From assembly GCA_024195585.1 (NCBI GenBank), contig SWBL01000669.1, forward strand, positions 1 to 11,956: 11,956 nucleotides of DNA, in the 5' to 3' direction. The notes under the pieces are model-generated. The model did not search any database and had not been told where the DNA came from. It saw only the letters and a list, made by a program, of their open reading frames with translations. Source of the stretch: Aureobasidium sp. EXF-3400. Taxonomy: Eukaryota; Ascomycota; Dothideomycetes; Dothideales; Saccotheciaceae. Position numbers and translations under genes: made by a program. This document shows positions 9,931 through 11,956 of the stretch, one piece after another; the stretch's first letter is position 1; each line of letters starts with the position of its first letter.

Positions 9931-10216
9931 GGCGGAGATCGTTCGCACACTCGCGTCATGCAGGCGGAGCAGGAAGAGTCGAACCAGTCTCAGACGCTAC
10001 CAAGATGGCGCAACTCAGGCGGCGCACCCGATGCCTAGCGCCGCTCTTAGTGCCGTTGTTACATCTGGGCTCCGTGCGGTATCACACAATGACCGGGTCG
10101 AGGACCAGAGATGAGAACGACCAAGTTCTCGGGTCAAGCTGGCGGACCAACGTTTTAATACAGGGCGGATTGACATGCTCCCTGCGGGAGCGTCATCATG
10201 GATTCATGGAGGCGGA
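9931..10216 (+). promoter_or_regulatory. Cluster of five same-strand GGCGGA motifs
   Basis: GGCGGA occurs at 9931-9936, 9963-9968, 10141-10146, 10164-10169 and 10211-10216, always on the plus strand, with a related GGCGGC at 10018-10023. I saw no copy on the minus strand in the same span. The core contains CGG, the triplet bound by many fungal Zn2Cys6 regulators, but the factor is unknown. Confidence 0.4.
10019..10044. repeat. GC-rich 7-bp inverted repeat
   Basis: GCGGCGC (10019-10025) pairs exactly with GCGCCGC (10038-10044) across a 12-base loop. It sits inside the GGCGGA cluster and overlaps its GGCGGC variant. Confidence 0.5.
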
Positions 10217-10960
10217 AAGGGAGTCACCAGTGTAGCGTCTGTCTGGGATCCTGGATCCGCATCGGCTCGACATGCTGGACTCCACATATTTCTCCATCTC
10301 TGTTTTTGCATATGACTCGCTCTGCATGATGAACAGGTTGGACGTCGCAGCAGAAAAGTGCTGGGAGCTTGATTTGACAGCGACCAAGCTCCCTCATGTG
10401 CGTGCTGTCGTGTACGTAGCTTGACAAGTGACTTCACGCATTCACTTGCTTTTGTCGGCGATAAAATATGCCAATCGTTGGCAGAGTGCTGTTGGCCAAA
10501 GTACGCCATCTTCTGGCATGGGAGCCGTCATGCTTGTACCAGTGGAGGCGCTTATCTCTGAGCAATTGGCGTCTGTGGTGCAAGTAGAGGCGCTACCTGT
10601 GTCTAGGTGCTGGCCATGCCCGTTTCAACAAATCTCGACCAGTTCGGTGCGTTTCACACAACCACAACTGCTCCGACCTCCTCCTGTTCCCGCAATCTTG
10701 TCGAAGAGAGAAACAATCACACCGAGAGACGACGAGATCGAACAATCGAGTCGGGCGATCTACTGCACGAGTAATGCTCAATATGCGGATTTGGAAACAA
10801 TAGATTGAGTATGACCAGAATTGACAAGAATAATCACTCGACCATGAGCGCACGCAGCCGTTCCGCAGCAAGAGAAGTCACTATTCTCTTCGTCCCGCCA
10901 CCAAAAAGCCATGTCGAGGTCTAGAAAATAATATCGACCTTCTCGCTGGGACAACAAGCA

Positions 10961-10970
10961 CCCTAACCCT
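10961..10970. promoter_or_regulatory. Telomere-like CCCTAACCCT motif
   Basis: The ten bases equal one and two-thirds units of the fungal telomere repeat TTAGGG read on the opposite strand. In promoters such motifs can bind Tbf1-type Myb proteins. A single short copy is also possible by chance. Confidence 0.3.
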
Positions 10971-11474
10971 TTCGGGGAGGCGCAAATCTACCGCAGGTTG
11001 CAGCAAGTTTGCAAAGCAGCGAGTGAGGTCGAGGATGGAGGAAAGCTTGCGTGCCGCGGCAAACGGTCCCTACCCTTCTGCTCCAGCTACTCGTGGGTTT
11101 TCGTTGTTGCCATGATCATCGTCCATCATGATCCACCATCCACGATCCCAGCGCGACTTTGCTTCGTGACTGTGGGTCCTCTATGGCAGTGGCGTGCATT
11201 CCGGACGATGCGAGTTTCGGAACGCCACATCGCGCCTTTTCCCCACCCACCTCAACGATGTTAAGAAACAGCCTACTCAAGCCTCCAACAGCCAACCAGC
11301 GTCCGTCTGCACATCGCGTCGGGCCGCTGTTTGCTGCACAGCTCCGCCGCATCTCCATCCCGGCGCGTTGTGCTGACCTGCTTTGGCCGTCATGTACGTA
11401 CTAGGTACTTTGTTGCAATACCGACACGGGACAGGCAGCGCGAGCCTCATCCACAAAGCTTCTCGAGCGTGGAG

Positions 11475-11486
11475 GTGTGTGTGTGT
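11475..11486 (+). repeat. (GT)6 microsatellite
   Basis: Six perfect GT units are followed by more GT-rich sequence (CTCGTGTGTCTGTATC). It is a simple sequence repeat in presumed promoter DNA. Confidence 0.85.
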
Positions 11487-11956
11487 ACTGTACTCGTGTG
11501 TCTGTATCTTCTCGCTCCTCCCTCCGTGATCTCAGGTCACGCAAAGGCAGGGAGAGGTTCGGAGGAGCTGGCCAGAATTAGATCATGACCTACGTCCTGG
11601 TCCTCCCCAACACACGTGCTGCTGACGGCTGTGCCTCCTCCTTTGTTTCCCGCCTAGCTAGGCCAGGGGATAAACAGCATTTTACCCAGCCGTCGGCGAG
11701 CACGCCAAGTAGGATCCCCGCTCGCGAATGACAAGTTTAAACGGCCTAGCCGCTGGAGACCCCTGTACCTTCGTAGTCTCACCGAATCGTGCTCGCTGCT
11801 CCGGCCTTGCGCTAACGGGCGCCTTCCTCCTCGGATAGACCCCAACCTCTTTGCAGAAGAGCTCCGGCCTGTTCTAATACTATCTATCTGAGGGCTGCTC
11901 CACGCCCTTTTTCTCGTTCGCGTTCGTCTTTCATGCACTCCTGCAGCTAGGCCAAC

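Larger units (their letters stand above)
8389..11956. other. Long intergenic region without a supported gene
   Basis: About 3.6 kb carries only short, mutually overlapping open frames that match nothing I recognise, several opened only by GTG or TTG. GC content is mixed (roughly 37% in some 60-base lines and 60% in others) and not the uniform AT-rich pattern left by repeat-induced mutation of transposons. No tRNA, 5S rRNA or snRNA was seen. The left end is the thioesterase 3' flank. The right end is pyrimidine-rich, suggesting the promoter and leader of a plus-strand gene beyond the window. A regulatory region or unannotated non-coding transcript is possible. Confidence 0.6.

Noticed and set aside
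9976..9985. B-box-like GGTTCGACTC on the minus strand
   Set aside because: Flanking bases do not form a T stem (most pairs mismatch) and no A box lies upstream.
10428..10808. 126-codon plus-strand frame
   Set aside because: It opens with GTG, looks compositionally random, and no homologous family was recognised.
10998..11938. Short open frames near the right end
   Set aside because: They overlap on both strands and lack recognised domains; the region looks like promoter DNA.
8389..11956. Degenerate, RIP-mutated transposon
   Set aside because: There is no uniform AT-rich composition, terminal repeats or transposase or polymerase remnants.

Overview
The window is nuclear DNA from a filamentous ascomycete (Pezizomycotina; a Dothideomycete or relative would fit, but the sequence does not fix this). 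The reasons are short spliceosomal introns of 53-100 bp with GTAAGT/GTATGT-type donors and RCTRAY branch points, compact genes with pyrimidine-rich leaders, about 50% GC, and protein families typical of fungi. There is no prokaryotic operon, phage, CRISPR array or intact transposon.

Layout, left to right. (1) Positions 1-709, minus: 5' part of the ribosomal protein eL42 gene (L44/L42), with a first coding exon of only the ATG and a 430-bp first intron. (2) 710-1119: eL42 promoter and SRC1 3' flank. (3) 1120-3229, minus: an inner-nuclear-membrane LEM/HeH protein of the Src1/Heh1/Man1 family, two exons. (4) 3230-3506: divergent promoter. (5) 3507-4366, plus: a small RING-like plus ankyrin-like protein, two exons. 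(6) 4571-7404, minus: a DDHD-domain phospholipase (PA-PLA1/Ddl1 family), two exons, convergent with the RING gene. (7) 7405-7938: divergent promoter, containing an open in-frame extension of the phospholipase gene. (8) 7939-8388, plus: an intronless hotdog-fold acyl-CoA thioesterase (THEM2/PaaI type). (9) 8389-11956: about 3.6 kb with no convincing gene, holding a cluster of GGCGGA motifs, two hairpins, a telomere-like CCCTAACCCT and a short GT repeat. It is probably the upstream region of a gene beyond the right edge.

The genes are housekeeping and do not form one pathway. The phospholipase and the thioesterase both act on lipid or acyl groups and share a divergent promoter, which may or may not be meaningful. 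I found no clear new multi-gene system. The best leads are at the level of gene expression: the SRC1 intron lies exactly where retention would give a single-pass isoform like the short form of yeast Src1; the phospholipase has an upstream non-AUG frame that looks like a mitochondrial presequence; and the right-hand intergenic region carries a dense same-strand motif cluster.
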